Assembly: GCA_040954595.2 (NCBI GenBank)
Contig: CM082593.2
Coordinates: 4,278,001-4,342,000, forward strand
Length of the DNA stretch: 64,000 nt
From: Balanoglossus misakiensis
Taxonomy: Eukaryota; Hemichordata
Reading direction: 5' to 3'
Numbering within the stretch: position 1 is the first letter of the stretch; each line of letters opens with the position of its first letter. The position numbers were made by a program, and so were the translations under genes. Of the stretch, positions 34,160-46,275 are shown in pieces. Under the pieces are notes generated by a model. That model made no database searches and was not told where the DNA came from. It saw only the letters and a program-made list of their open reading frames with translations.

Positions 34160-37100
34160 CTGTCAAGAAAGCAGAAAGTTAAGAAAGACATTTTGGATCT
34201 AATTCCTTCAGAGAAAACTGTTTGCACAAACTAGTACAAATTACAGTACACTTATGCAATTCTAATCATAACTTACTCGTTGCCGTATTTCTCAGTGATC
34301 GGGTGCCCTCTACCGTTATATATGACGGAGGAGGCGGCCGCCATGTTGGATCCCAGCCGAGAACGTCGCCATTTTGAATATTTTGTTGCTCCAGCCACTC
34401 GATCAAAGGCTGGAAGTATTCGATAAGGGGACCCGCATCCATCTGTCGCTCTCCAGTTATCGTTTCCATCGCGTCAGGCCATGGTTTACTCTTCCCAAGT
34501 TTCATCATATCGCTATAATTTCAAAATAGAAATAAAAAGGGATATTTTTCATGATTTAGAGCAGAGTTTTCATGGGCATTTGTTGACAGATTTCCAAAGA
34601 TGCATTTTCACTGTAAGAAAGTGTTTTAAAGAAAGTATTTTAAAAGATTGTCAATCGGTTTGAACTACAAGTCTTGGCACATAAAATGGCTGTAATTACC
34701 CGAATAGTTTTCCTGCGTCTTTTGACATGTGAATGTCGCATTTGTGCAGCGGTTTTCCGTCGTCTAATTCTCCAGCTGCTGCACACAATGCTTTGTGGAA
34801 CTGGAACTGAAGGATAAAACTGACGAAATACCTGCAAGGCAATTATAACCGTTTTAGAGTTCCAGCTTATCACATTGGGCCTTTGTTTACAGTCTACACC
34901 AACGTTCACCCATGCGATTCAGTTCTATAAGATGGCGCAGACCAAACCTTGACGATAATGTTGTACTTTGGGAAATTAAATTGCAAGAAGCATTTCATTG
35001 TTGTCAAATCCGATCATGTTTTTTCCTGTTTTCTTTGTGTGATTTAGAATAAAATTTCTGTGATATGCCTTCAACGTTGAGGATTACCTCATGTACGGTT
35101 TGTTGTCAGGTATATGATGTTTTGCGCCGGGGTCGAAGAATTCTTCGGGTCTCTCAACAGGGGGCACCACTCCTTGGTACTCCATCCTGAGAAAAGACGA
35201 CACATTTTCATGTCATATTCAGTGTCTTTTGTTTCTAATATACATCATAGCCACAGTAAATCTATAAAGTATATAGCGGGACTTCTGTTAATGGGTTGTG
35301 GGTTACTAGTGATTTTATTAACGTGTTTACCTTAATTCCCAAAATTTGGAGTTGTAATTCTCTGGGGTGATTTCTCCTGAGAACACACGCCATCGCCAGA
35401 GGTCAAGAAGAAGTCCATACGGCAAAAATGCAATCTTTTCCAAAGCCATCTTCATTAAGAAATTTATTTCTCCCTCTAGTGTTAAAAAATGAAATGGTAA
35501 ATTATCAGTAAAAAGGGCGATTACAACTCTTTCGCTGCCAAGGTCGAATTGAAATATCTGTGGGTCTCAGAAATCATAAACATGTGATAGAACGATCGAA
35601 GATCCATCCATCCATCCATCCATCTATCAAATACTCGCAAGCACGATGGAGTATCGAGTCACCTACCCATGTTGTCAGTGATGTCATCATTGAGCCCAAT
35701 AATATGTAAATGTTCTGGCGTCGACACAGACAACGATATCACATCGCCCACAGCCTCGTGAAACCCGGGATTTGCACCGCCATTGTATATAAACGATTGA
35801 TTTGCGTACTGCAGAAAATATTGAATGTGACCCATTTCATGATGTATGGTTATAAAATCTCCCATGGTAACAGACGTACACATTTTCATCCTGGAAAAAA
35901 TAATAACTTCTTTCAATTAACATATTGTATTACCGAATAGAACAGACCAGACAAAAATATAAAACCGAGGAACTCGCTTCTATTTTCAACGTATGGTGTT
36001 ATGTCAGATTTTTGATTGCTTTATGGAAACGTCAAAACTCCTAATCCTGTGCGTAGATGGATTAAAGCACTTTGTAACATCACCAACAATTCCATCCTGA
36101 AAAATACTCATCAAGAATAGAGTAGATTTCAAAAAAGCCTTACATTACCTAACATCGTTTCTTTTCAGCATATCAAAAGACGTTGGATGACAATCGACAT
36201 CGCGGCCGTCAGTTGGTTTTTCAATCATCGAGTTATCCCAGAATTCCTGCGGTAATTCTATTAAGCCTAGATTTGTAAAGAATGACTCTGCCTCTTGAAA
36301 CATCTTCAAAGGAGTGTAACCCTGAGAGAGAGGGGAAGAAAGCGGGATGGAGGGAGATTGAAAATTGATTTAGGTACCTCCATTTCAGTCGAGCATATGG
36401 GGAAAGACAGAAGCCGACTGATATAAATGCATGTATGACTACAGCTACTTATACACACAGCAAGTGTCAGCTAAAATTGCAAACAACTAATAGACCAGAT
36501 GTAGTACCTTTTCTTGTAAAATTTCAGTGACGTCAACAAGTTGTTTGCCGGGAAATGGTTCTGCCAAGTCCAGTATATGAAACCACTGTAGAGCCCACAT
36601 ATTACCTGTAAAGAAATACGTCTCTGAAGTAAATGGTGTTCTCACTTTCGGTGCATGGCAGATAAAAAGGAAATGACTTTCTCAAACCACCCGCTATTAA
36701 CTTTCTGTACCACCTGGCGGTTCTTGAAGACATTACCTAATAGGTGAGCTGGTATGGCACCCGTAGGGTTGACGTATTCCTCTCCATACACGTTAATTAA
36801 TTTTCTTCTGACGTAAGCGTGCAAGTTTAAGTACAGTGGCTGTAGCGTGTGGTATATCTCCAAGAGTTGTTCTTCCAAATCGTCGACTTCGTATTTCCAC
36901 CTCCACTCTTCCCCAACGTCTGCAAATCCTGCAAAGTGAGAGATCGTCAGAAAAATGATAGTCCTCCCAACCATTCAATTCTCTGTCATCTTAAATTGTG
37001 TGGGGAGTCTTTCAGCCACACAAACACATAACACACATGGGACAAAATTAGGATATGTTACACCATGGTTGTTAAAGTCGATTTATCCACCCGCCCACCT

Positions 37101-40100
37101 AAAATCCACCCATACAAAGAAAAAAAAACATCCGCCCACCCATCCAGCTACAATTTACCGTTCGCCTGTGCTGCCAGATTATCAAGTTCTACGAATTCAG
37201 TATAAAGGTCTCTGATTGGTTGGCCGGCTGCGTTGTGCCATTCGGTCCAAAACAGTGCCAGTTCATCGTAGTCACGACTTTTAGCAAATATCCGTGGAAT
37301 ATCTGTTAAAAATATCAAAGTTATATCTAACATTAGAACTTTGGCCTTGGTTCATTATTTAAACTCACAAAAAATCTCTAATTATATGTATTGGACTTTT
37401 GTGGAACAAAACGATTGTTTAAGGAGATGTAATATCTTACCTGAATGGATTGAGTAACATTTACTGGGCTCTTCATTTGACATGTTGCATAATTTTGTTG
37501 TGGCGTAATGGCGGAGCATTTGTGACTTTATCTCCTGGAGCTGTACATTTACACAAAATTGAACAACTTTAAGAGACGAGCAGTTTCAGTTATTTGTCGA
37601 ATTTCTGTCCGTGCACCTTTTCGATCACAAAAATACACTTCCCCGTGTTGACCGACCATTCCTTCAATTGACCACACATTTTGCACTCTTACCTTCTCTA
37701 ATTTCTCTTTGTCCTTCAGCGCCGCGTCTCCAATATACATCATCAGCTTAAACTGTCGCTGGGTATCCTCAGAGAAACCAGTGATATCGACCTTGGAGGC
37801 GTTGCTGTAGCCCTCCAGTTCTGACTCGGCATATATCATGCCGGATTCAATCTAGATTTTAAAAGAACAAATTATGTTTATACATCACTCACATTCCATA
37901 GCCTTACATGTAGAATCTTGAGAAAACAGAATTTTCTTGAAATTTTCTCGAAAGGTGCCAAAAGAGATGTATTATTAAACGATAAAAAGAAAACACTATA
38001 TGTCACCCTGCTTGTGTGTTAACGACCATCCATTGAAACTGAACCGATGAAACGACTGCCTTTACGACGTAAAATATCTCAGATCATTAAATGCCGTGAA
38101 AATTCGATGCGTTCGATTTGGTTTCAGAAATTTGAAGGAGATAGCCCCACCGCGTGGGAACATTAACCTCCAACGACTTGTTTATAGGATGGAATGTATT
38201 AGGCCTATATAGCTGACAAACCACCAAGTTTGATTGAAATTTTAAAGTGTTGCATATCGCAATTCCGCTCATATCGATCTAAATATAGCTCCTAAATTGC
38301 GCATGCGTGCGAAAATTGCCAGCTCGTGGGGTTAATCTAAGTATTAAGCAGTAAATCTAAATACCATCAACTTTGTCTCATCCTCTGCCCCCCCCCTCCT
38401 CCTGTACAACGCTTTAGTGCATACGGACATGCTTCACTCATCGACACCGAAACTTTTATGGCGGTTGGAAGTTGCCTGCTATTCAAATTAACCCGTAACT
38501 ACTGAATTCCCGGATGGCGTCGATACATAAAAATAAATATTACAGTCGATTCAGCGGTAAATTACTTTGCAGTGGTGTTTTGAGGCAGTTCTGTAAAAAG
38601 GTTAATTGAAACATAAAATGATCCATTACGACCCTTTCAATGTTCATACGTATTAAATTGCTGCAAGGTAACGAGTTGTGTGTGTCATTGGAATCCGCCA
38701 GTGGACGACAATGGTATTAGATGAAGGACACCCGATCCAGTCAAAGCCATCCGATACTTCCAGCATACAACGTGTATGTGAAATTGTTCACCATTCATAT
38801 TTTCATTTAGACTCAACGGTGTGATAACAGAAAAGCATTGTGGAAACATCTATTGGACTGCTTCGGTTTCTCTTTGGTTTATAAACACCACGTCTCTAAC
38901 CCGCAATATGGTTTTGTGTCCAACTCTCTCTCTCTCCTTTTCACCGCTCAAAACCTCAGCATGCCTGGCGAACGAATTACAGATAGATCTGTAAAGAAAT
39001 TCTTTGTTTGCTTGATCCAGGGTTTCAAAGTATCAATGGTTCTCTCTCTCCCTTCATCCCTCTCCTTTCTTCCTCTATCTCCCCCAGTCCCTCTCCCCTT
39101 CACTCTCTCTCTATCCCCTTCTCTCACCCACCCCCTCTCTCTCCAAAATATTTTCGAAATATTCATACTTTGAGTTGTATTCTGTTCTATCTGAGGTTTA
39201 AATCTGCGTATTTCAATGGATGTGGCTTGTTATGCGAAACCATGCCTCACAAACATTCGTTTATCGATCCCTCAGTATTAAGCTCCTTCTAATATTTCAT
39301 CCTTAGATTTGCCAAAACAAACCGAGGAAAATGAAACCAAAAAATTAGACAGATTTTAAAAACAACAACATTCATGTACGTGAATCTCCACGTTGATACG
39401 CATCTCTTGACCAATTAAGGACATGGTTAACCTTGAAAGTAAATTTAACCACGTCAGTCCTTGTTTGTGGGGCTACGAGAAAGCTCGCACCAACTGCAGA
39501 TCCGAGCACTGTCCTTCGAGATGTTTACCATTTTCTGCATGGTCAGCCTCTTATATAAACTCCACGAACTAGAACCGGCATTTTAGAAGGGTCATTCCAA
39601 GCCACAGGTGCCCATGATTTTAACAGTTTCCCTTCTTACACACTTCTGATGCGTTTGTAAGAGCTTGCCATCTCATCAGAGGAATGTCATCACCCAATTC
39701 TTATTTGACCTTTGTCTCTGTCTACCATTTGACATCTTCTTATTATTCAGATAATTTTCTGATATATTTATTGTCTCGACCTCATGAAAAGAGGGTAAAA
39801 TTAACCCACAATGATTAATAATAAAATTTCGAGAAGTAAACCCGATTTTCCACAGAAAAACGCGTCTTGAAAACCGCTTCGATCGCTATCATCTTTTGCA
39901 AATGGAAAAAACATGAGATGAGCTTTATCTGTACTTACACATTTTCCCCTGTTTTGATCGGTTAGATTGGTTCGGTAATTCCAGATGTCTACGATATTGG
40001 TGTGGTACAAGCGCGACGCTTTCTCGTTGTATTGCCGGAGAAATTCCAGCGCTTTCTCCTCGTCGGTGATCCTCAGGTCCGCAGTGAAAACAACCTTCAG

Positions 40101-40145
40101 CGAAACGGACACACACAAGATGAAAACACACCCGTTTCCGAACAT
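34092..40145 (-). CDS. ACE: Angiotensin-converting enzyme-like protein with altered active-site loop (ACE copy 2)
   Basis: Second M2 peptidase gene. Minus-strand exons: 39939-40145, 37693-37851, 37441-37540, 37159-37302, 36737-36928, 36508-36605, 36149-36321, 35667-35890, 35331-35475, 35088-35186, 34700-34831, 34277-34512 and probably 34092-34159 (658 residues). If the last donor is not used, translation stops at TGA 34266-34268 (639 residues). Phases of the catalytic exons equal those of the neighbour copy. A signal peptide ([20 protein letters not shown]) opens the protein. The zinc site HEMGH (residues 375-379) and HEAVGD (E403) are intact, as are GAKHHIP...PYMRYF and six disulfide Cys. 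The usual CHASAWDF loop reads CHPTSFDM, which changes residues lining the substrate pocket. It may be an enzyme with shifted specificity or reduced activity. Intron 1 is 2.1 kb. Confidence 0.92.
37852..39938 (-). other. Long first intron of ACE copy 2
   Basis: 2.1 kb between the signal-peptide exon and exon 2. Apart from the polypyrimidine tract I see no coding exon in it. Confidence 0.7.
39040..39143. repeat. Polypyrimidine (CT-rich) tract in intron 1 of ACE copy 2
   Basis: About 100 bp composed almost only of C and T on the plus strand (CTCTCTCT, CCCCAGTCCCTCTCCCC and similar). A shorter CT run lies at about 38925-38942. It is low-complexity sequence; the open frames over it are artefacts. 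Confidence 0.9.
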
Positions 40146-41623
40146 CTTGTCGTGGTTCCCGGCCTTTTAAGCAAACAGCTGACGTTCTTCTCCTGCACAC
40201 AGTGAAGTGTCTGGCGTTGTTTATGGGACCAGAAGACTTGTAAGTGTTAGGCCTGGTGCAATAGCTGCTCGCCCGCCGTAAAATTTTTGCGCGTGGCGGT
40301 TGATGCTGCACCTCCGATCAAACTAATCTCAGCGGAGATTTCTGTTGACTTTAGGAGACCTGGACGTCAAGGTACATGCCAACATGCTCAATGTTAATAA
40401 AACGGGAGTGGAAATTACGCGATCTGCACGGCCCGCTAAGACGGTGCCACCGACCAAAGAGTGGATCATAATAAGGGACGGACCATTTACTTTTAGGAGG
40501 GTAGCTATCTACAATTTTCTCATTAAAATCCAGACGCGTCGCCCAATATGTATTGAGATACAGGTTTATAATCCGTCTGGTCTTATTTAAAGCTTATTCT
40601 TAGTCCTATTGTAAGTGTGAAAATTGCTTCTTTACCACTAACAGACTAAGCTTACATCATAATTAACCAATGGTATGCTTTCACTGAATATCACGATGAC
40701 GTCACTTCCGCTATTGAAATGTACCCACTGAATTCTAAAGGCTTAGATAATGCTGCACACAATCAACTCATGGATACTATCGCATAGCTGTGAAATTACC
40801 ATTTTCTTTTCTATAATAAGTGAATTTCCTTTTTTACGTGATTTAATTTCGATACAAAAACAGAGACACTCCTTTCCCTGTCAATCACTTGGATTCCGGC
40901 TCGGGATTTATTGCTGTATTGCATATCCTGAAATGAGATTTCGTAGAAGTTATCAATTAAATCGGCTTTAATATCAGTTTTCCATCAGATATTTTGGGGT
41001 ATTCCCAACAAAGTAACAATAGCGGATTTATAACTACTTCTCTTTCTCATGCAAACCCACATGCTTCGTATGCCTTGTTCGATACATAATGACAGCATGC
41101 ACCCCAAGAATAATTTCACACCTTATACATATCTGGCAAAAATAAAAACCCTCTCCAAAGCGAAAAAAAAAAGATCTGTAGCGACCCCCTCCAAATGAAG
41201 ATGGCGTGTCCCTAATTCGTCAAGCACTGGTATTTCCAGGGCAACACATGGAAATGATGGACGCGCGCAAGAAATAAGTACAGTGACATATGGAGTGGTG
41301 CAGCTGTGCAGACACAGATAATACTACTACTATTACCACTTACCCACACCAATAAATCACTCCGCGAAATTTGGAATAATCGCCGCTTTAATGCAGCTGC
41401 GTGTTATCAGTCAGAATACGGGAAATGGCTCTTGCTATCGGTCCAATAAAGAAATGAAAAGTGTGTGCAAACCCCACTGATAATAAATAGATAAAAACAC
41501 CGGTAAATATGTAAAATCGAGATTGTTGATTTATTTCAGTTATACACTTTCCGCTACTTGAATTTATCATAATGGATATGCTTGTATTTACGTTCGAGCA
41601 TGAATTTCAATCTAAGCTTCAGT
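40146..41623. other. Non-coding DNA upstream of ACE copy 2
   Basis: No supported gene. Contains the probable promoter of ACE copy 2 and the CRE-ETS composite site. Open frames are short, not conserved and lack splice-site support. Confidence 0.6.
40697..40710. promoter_or_regulatory. CRE plus ETS-like composite site upstream of ACE copy 2
   Basis: TGACGTCACTTCCG combines a perfect CREB/ATF palindrome (TGACGTCA, 40697-40704) with an ETS core (ACTTCCG). It lies about 550 bp upstream of the minus-strand ATG of ACE copy 2. This arrangement is common in animal promoters, but here it is only motif evidence. Confidence 0.4.
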
Positions 41624-41654
41624 GTCTGTCTGTCTGTCTGTCTGTCTGTATGTG

Positions 41655-41708
<54 letters not shown>

Positions 41709-41813
41709 TATGTATGTATGTATGTATGTATGTATGTATGTATGTATGTATGTATGTATGTATGTATGTATGTATGTATGTATGTATGGATGGATGGATG
41801 GATGGATGGATGT
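41624..41813. repeat. Compound microsatellite (TGTC)n-(TG)n-(TATG)n-(GATG)n
   Basis: The unit changes in order from CTGT to TG to TGTA and finally GGAT over about 190 bp. Such stepwise change is typical of slippage followed by point mutation. Three overlapping open frames across it (CVCV and MYVC repeats) are artefacts of the repeat. Confidence 0.97.
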
Positions 41814-42787
41814 GAGCCTAGCTCTTCGTTAGTGAATCACTGCATGCTCACTCAATCCAGGGTCCAGTATTTGAACCTCTACAAATATTGGCATGTTAAG
41901 TTGAAGTGGTTGATGGGATTTCGTGAAAATTCCTCTTATAGCTATGGAACTTAACCTTCCATTAAACCACAGAGTGCTCGAGTGATTTTGTTGACGCGCT
42001 GAGAGCTGATTTCAATGGTAAATCGATAAAAGGCATGAATAACAAGTAAAGCGTGTGAACCTCTGATTTTATTTGTTTGTTTACATTGTTTACTTAAGTT
42101 TCCACTGGCCTGGTTAAAGACGCGAAGCACACTACCGCGGCGCTTGAATGTTGGCGTTCGGCGGTCTCTAAGCGCTTCTACTTCATTGGTATACATATAG
42201 ATGGGGCACAAGAGGCTCGCTTTGTGAAATTAATGTCAATTTGGTTAAAGGTCGGTTGATTGCCTGAACGGTTAAGGAGCTTATATCAGAAGCCGCAAGG
42301 CGCCAAGTGCCCGTAAAATTAAAATTGAAACTTTGAAAGAAGAAAAGTTATTCTACGTGTGGATATATAGTGAATCAAAGTTCGACCACACACAACTTCC
42401 ATTCCGTTTGTAGAATATGACCGTAAAAATCTTGCCGAAACGAATAAATGGTAGAGACCGGGTAAAAGAATAATTTTCTCTATACCTGTAGTTGTCAACC
42501 AAACGAGCACACAAACTCAACGACGGCATTCTTGGCTGAGTGGTCAGTAATTTAATTGAGTAGGCCCAAGTAGAATCCACTTCCAAGGGTTCTTAGCTGT
42601 GCACTTCGAAAATCATCATCATTGGCAGGTCATGGCCAATTTTAGAAACCTAGATAACCACGATGGCCGTTTGATTTGATAGTCATGACGAATTATCACA
42701 GATGTGTGCTGAAGAGAGAGTTTTAAGTATGTGATTGAACAGTCATTAATATCTTGTAGGGTACAGTACGCTCGGGCGCGTCACGCT

Positions 42788-42801
42788 GTAACCATGGGTA
42801 C
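42788..42801. promoter_or_regulatory. X-box-like palindrome 1
   Basis: GTAACCATGGGTAC fits GTNNCCATGGNNAC. One half site (GTAACC) is a good RFX half site; the other is weaker. Confidence 0.4.
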
Positions 42802-43134
42802 CATGTGTAACCGCTGTAAAATCTACATTTTCTGAGAGACTCCAGGGTGATACAGACATGTTTTTCATACCAGTTCGTGTCATCTGTCCAGAGTTTAAAC
42901 TGTCCGCCAATCTTACACGAAGAAACTGGTTTACAGGAAATGCCATGGTACCGGGGGCGACACTATATGTTCTATTTTGCCGATAGCATAACTTCACTAG
43001 TAGGGTGGAGTGAGCCCAAAGTTTTCCTCCCCTATGATGATGACGACGGCGGTTGTTCGTGGTGGTGATGGTGGTGGTGGGCCCCGATTATTTGTTTGTA
43101 TAGTGTTTTTGTGTGGCTTCGCTGGTGTGGTGGT

Positions 43135-43148
43135 GTTGCCATGGTCAC
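43135..43148. promoter_or_regulatory. X-box-like palindrome 2
   Basis: GTTGCCATGGTCAC differs at two positions from the palindromic RFX X-box GTTGCCATGGCAAC. It lies in a locally GC-rich stretch. Confidence 0.55.
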
Positions 43149-43452
43149 CATCACTGAGCTGACTTGGATGGAGGGGTTTCTCCATCTCGCCCTACACCAA
43201 TCAGAAGTGCGTTCTGGGTCACGTGATTAGCCTGTCTCCCCCGAGATGATTTGGGGAGGGAAATTAGCATGGGTCTGTTGAAGAAGGAAACCGAAGGTCC
43301 GGCTCTGTGCGACTTTTCCTGATTAATCATGTTTTATCCCTACCGGATAGCCAGCCCCGGGTCACCGATCGTGAGATCTAAGTCATGTTTACCTTAGCAT
43401 CTCAGTGAGGACCGATATCTTCGTCGAGACGCGTGTAGAGACCCCGGTGGAG

Positions 43453-43668
43453 ACAGGGATGTTTATGTTCGTGAGTGTGCAAAAGAGGTCACGGGAGTTT
43501 GGGGGGCGTGTTGAGCTCTGGGCACCGTACTCCTCACGGGATCTGTTAACGCAGGTCAACGCAACACACCCCAAGCTTTTGTATCGCCTTCTTTTGCTGT
43601 GATTTGAGAGCTGTACAGTTCATCTTGGCATTCATATTCCCATCAGAACTCTGTGTCGATTTTAGATT
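43453..43668. repeat. Three-copy ~200 bp repeat, copy A
   Basis: Shares with copies B and C a core containing GGGCACCGTACTCCTCACGG and CTTTTGTATCGCCTTCTTTT, and with copy C also the flanks (ACAGGGATGTTTATGTT to TCTGTGTCGATTTTAGATT). Both strands are open over the core, but no known protein is recognised. Confidence 0.9.
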
Positions 43669-44266
43669 GTTGTTGGGTCCCATTGGTATGTACCATGGGA
43701 CCTTATGGGATCGGTTGCGTCTGTATGTATGTATGTATGTATGGATGGATGGATGTCCGTCCACATCAAAAACTTGAAAACTGCTACGCGTATGACCTCA
43801 GTATTTGGTCTGCTGATGCAGGCTGGGCTGTAGATGGGAGTTTTTTCAAATAAAATTGTCATTGCCAAAAATATGCAAATTAGCTGGAAAAATGTGAATT
43901 TGGTCAAAACTCAGTAACTCAAGAACTACTGGTCAGATTGCTTTGCAAAGTGGTGTGTATTTACTTTATTGAGTTGTTTTAATTAGACAGGAACTCCCTC
44001 CTGATGAGATTTATATACACAGCAAATTCCTGCATGATACATAACTGGTTAAGTTTTAAAGAGGCCAGCTGTTCTATTTAGTGTATGTACAGTACATATG
44101 CCATTGGCAGCTTATGGGACAGTCAGTGTTCTTAATTTGCATTTTAACACTTTATTTTGCATTTCAATACTTGATTTACATATGAGCTAAGCCTAACAGT
44201 TTTGTCTCACTGTAGTTAAAGTTTTGGACCTAGAAATGTACATAGTTTGTGTCCATGAGTTCATAT
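43669..44266. mobile_element. Repeat-like insert between copies A and B
   Basis: About 600 bp separates copy A from B, starting with (TATG)n(GATG)n and continuing with GTCCGTCCACATCAAAAACT and an AT-rich body. The layout suggests an inserted dispersed repeat (SINE- or MITE-like). I do not see clear terminal repeats, so the class is unknown. Confidence 0.35.
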
Positions 44267-44393
44267 TTGGGGATGTGTTAGCACTCTGGGCACCGTACTC
44301 CTCACGGGATCTGTTAACGCAGGTCAGTGCAACACACCCCAAGCTTTTGTATCGCCTTCTTTTGCTGTGATTTGAGAGCTATACAGTGTTCAT
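44267..44393. repeat. Three-copy ~200 bp repeat, copy B (truncated)
   Basis: Contains only the core of the unit, nearly identical to C (TTTGGGGATGTGTTAGC onward), and ends at TATACAGTGTTCAT. It lies directly before copy C. Confidence 0.9.
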
Positions 44394-44401
44394 TTTGTAG
44401 A

Positions 44402-44659
44402 CACAGGGATGTTTATGTTTGTGAGAGGCTCGCGCGAGTCCGCCATTGTATTGTTGTGTACAAAAGAGGTCACGGGAGTTTGGGGATGTGTTAGCGCTCT
44501 GGGCACCGTACTCCTCACGGGATCTGTTAACGCAGGTCAGTGCAACACGTTCCCCGAGCTTTTGTATCGCCTTCTTTTGCTGTGATTTGAGAGCTATACA
44601 GTTCATCTTGGCATTCATATTCCCATCAGAACTCTGTGTCGACAGTCCGATTTTAGATT
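44402..44659. repeat. Three-copy ~200 bp repeat, copy C
   Basis: Full-length copy with an extra segment (AGGCTCGCGCGAGTCCGCCA) near the start and an 8 bp insertion (CAGTCCGA) near the end compared with copy A. High identity shows recent duplication. Confidence 0.9.
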
Positions 44660-44852
44660 AATGTTGTTTTTACTTATCATTTTGTATTTTGATACAAATT
44701 TATCACAGGATAGGGAAGTTGAGAGAACAAACGAAAAGGACTGACCAGAACCCCCACACTGACGCCCTCAACGACTGGGACATGGTTTTCTGAACGAACT
44801 CGCCACCTCAGACTCAACCCTACCGTTGAGGGCGTGGATAAACTATGCCATA

Positions 44853-45043
44853 AGGCTGCATTCACAAACACCTCTGGAGGGGGGGGGGGGGCGGGAGATT
44901 TCAATTTTTTTACCGTTAATTTTCACTTGCCCCCCGTACACAACCCAAAATATTTTCAACCCCCCCTTCCGAACTGCTAAAATTTTGAAATCCCCCCCCC
45001 CCTCAATTCTCCCCCCCTCCAGAGGTGTTTGTGAATGCAGCCT
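44853..45043. mobile_element. MITE with ~32 bp terminal inverted repeats and TA target duplication
   Basis: AGGCTGCATTCACAAACACC at the left end is exactly mirrored by GGTGTTTGTGAATGCAGCCT at the right end; the inverted repeat extends through CTCTGGAG into a G-run. TA flanks both ends (44851-44852, 45044-45045), the mark of Tc1/mariner-type insertion. The 191 bp element has no coding capacity, and its inner part is rich in poly-C and poly-G runs. Confidence 0.9.
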
Positions 45044-45045
45044 TA

Positions 45046-46189
45046 GCAAAGAACTTTAAACCTATATTGACACAAATCTGCACATGCTTTTTTGTCTTTA
45101 TATTTTTTATGCATTTCTGACAAATCAAGCCTGGGTGTTTCATCTGGATTTCTCTAGATTGTAGTCTTATTAACTTACACCCACAGTTTGTCAGGAAACC
45201 AACTAGCCAATCTCACACAAAATATTTGTTCAACTAAATTTTATCAGATAATATATTGCACATTTCGCATGCATAAATCTGATAAAGTTTATTGAGTACA
45301 AGAAGTCAAAAAAGTCTGAAGGAAATAACTTTTGATAGGCATACATGTGATAACGTTGCCTTATCAAAAGCAATGAAATGAATGAACATAAAAATTAGAT
45401 AAATCTTCAAACCCAAGTTCATCCAGCTTATTATTCTCACTACTTTCATTTGAATATTATGTACTTAGGGACTGTCCAATAACTTGACGAGATAAGCGGT
45501 ACATAATAAGACGGATTACTTCCCAAACTTACAGCTAATCGTTATTAAGTTCGAAACATGTCCTGAATTCGTCAAATCCCTATCTTTATTTTCTGTGTAT
45601 TGTACAGGAGAGGGGTAACTTGATACTTAAAACGCGCATGCTCTGATTGTCAGAAGTTGAAATGAAGTACCGTAATCACTCCATCAGTTCGACCAGAAAA
45701 AAATAAATATGATTTGTGAAAAGACAAACTAATAGAATAAAAATAACATAACACAAAATGGCCACTCAAAGTTCTTGAATAATTTTTCAGGGGGCATGTT
45801 TGCATGGCATGAACTGTATGCACTATCAGCATGTAGTTTAGGTGATATTTATGATAGAATTGAACTGTTTGAGGTCACGCACAATAAAATCAGTGAGTTC
45901 TGAATACCTTGGAAGGTCTAAGTTGCAGATATCTTCATGAAAAATACACAATATCAACGCATGCATTTTAATCAGTGGTCAAACAATTGAAGGTTAAAAA
46001 ATAATTAATTTTCCAAAGAATAGTGGGTGGTTGAATTAATGGAGCGGTTGAACTGATAGAGTGATTACAGTACTAGCGATTTCCATGTTCACCGACTTCT
46101 TGTGCATGGCAGGCATTGTTGGCGGCGCACTCCGTGATTGGGACGTTTGAACTGATTTGAATTATCATCACAAATAGATGCGTGCCCAT
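45046..46189. other. AT-rich stretch without recognised features
   Basis: No gene, RNA or repeat that I can support. Confidence 0.5.
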
Positions 46190-46275
46190 CGTACGTCATC
46201 TCTCTCATGCATTATGTACATTCATTCTGGATTTCTTCTTTGGAGAGAAGACACGGCCGCTGCACAGAAAAAAGG
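46190..46275 (+). other. Possible 5'UTR exon of an unidentified gene
   Basis: A GC-richer segment ending in AAAAGG|GTAAGT (donor at 46276) lies 570 bp before an ATG exon that begins with a good acceptor. The 5' limit is a guess, as no transcription start can be read. Confidence 0.3.

Noticed and set aside
39925-40311. 128-residue open frame on the minus strand at the 5' end of ACE copy 2
   Set aside because: It is in another frame than the signal-peptide exon and has no family resemblance.
41572-41954. Three overlapping open frames with CVCV and MYVC repeats
   Set aside because: They are translations of a compound microsatellite.
42746-43068. Open frames on both strands around 42.9 kb
   Set aside because: No known domain and no splice support; probably chance or repeat-derived.
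43405-43602. Open frames on both strands over the three-copy repeat (CVNRSREEYGAQ and RSREFG types)
   Set aside because: Copies differ by indels that change the frame and no protein family is recognised; treated as a repeat.
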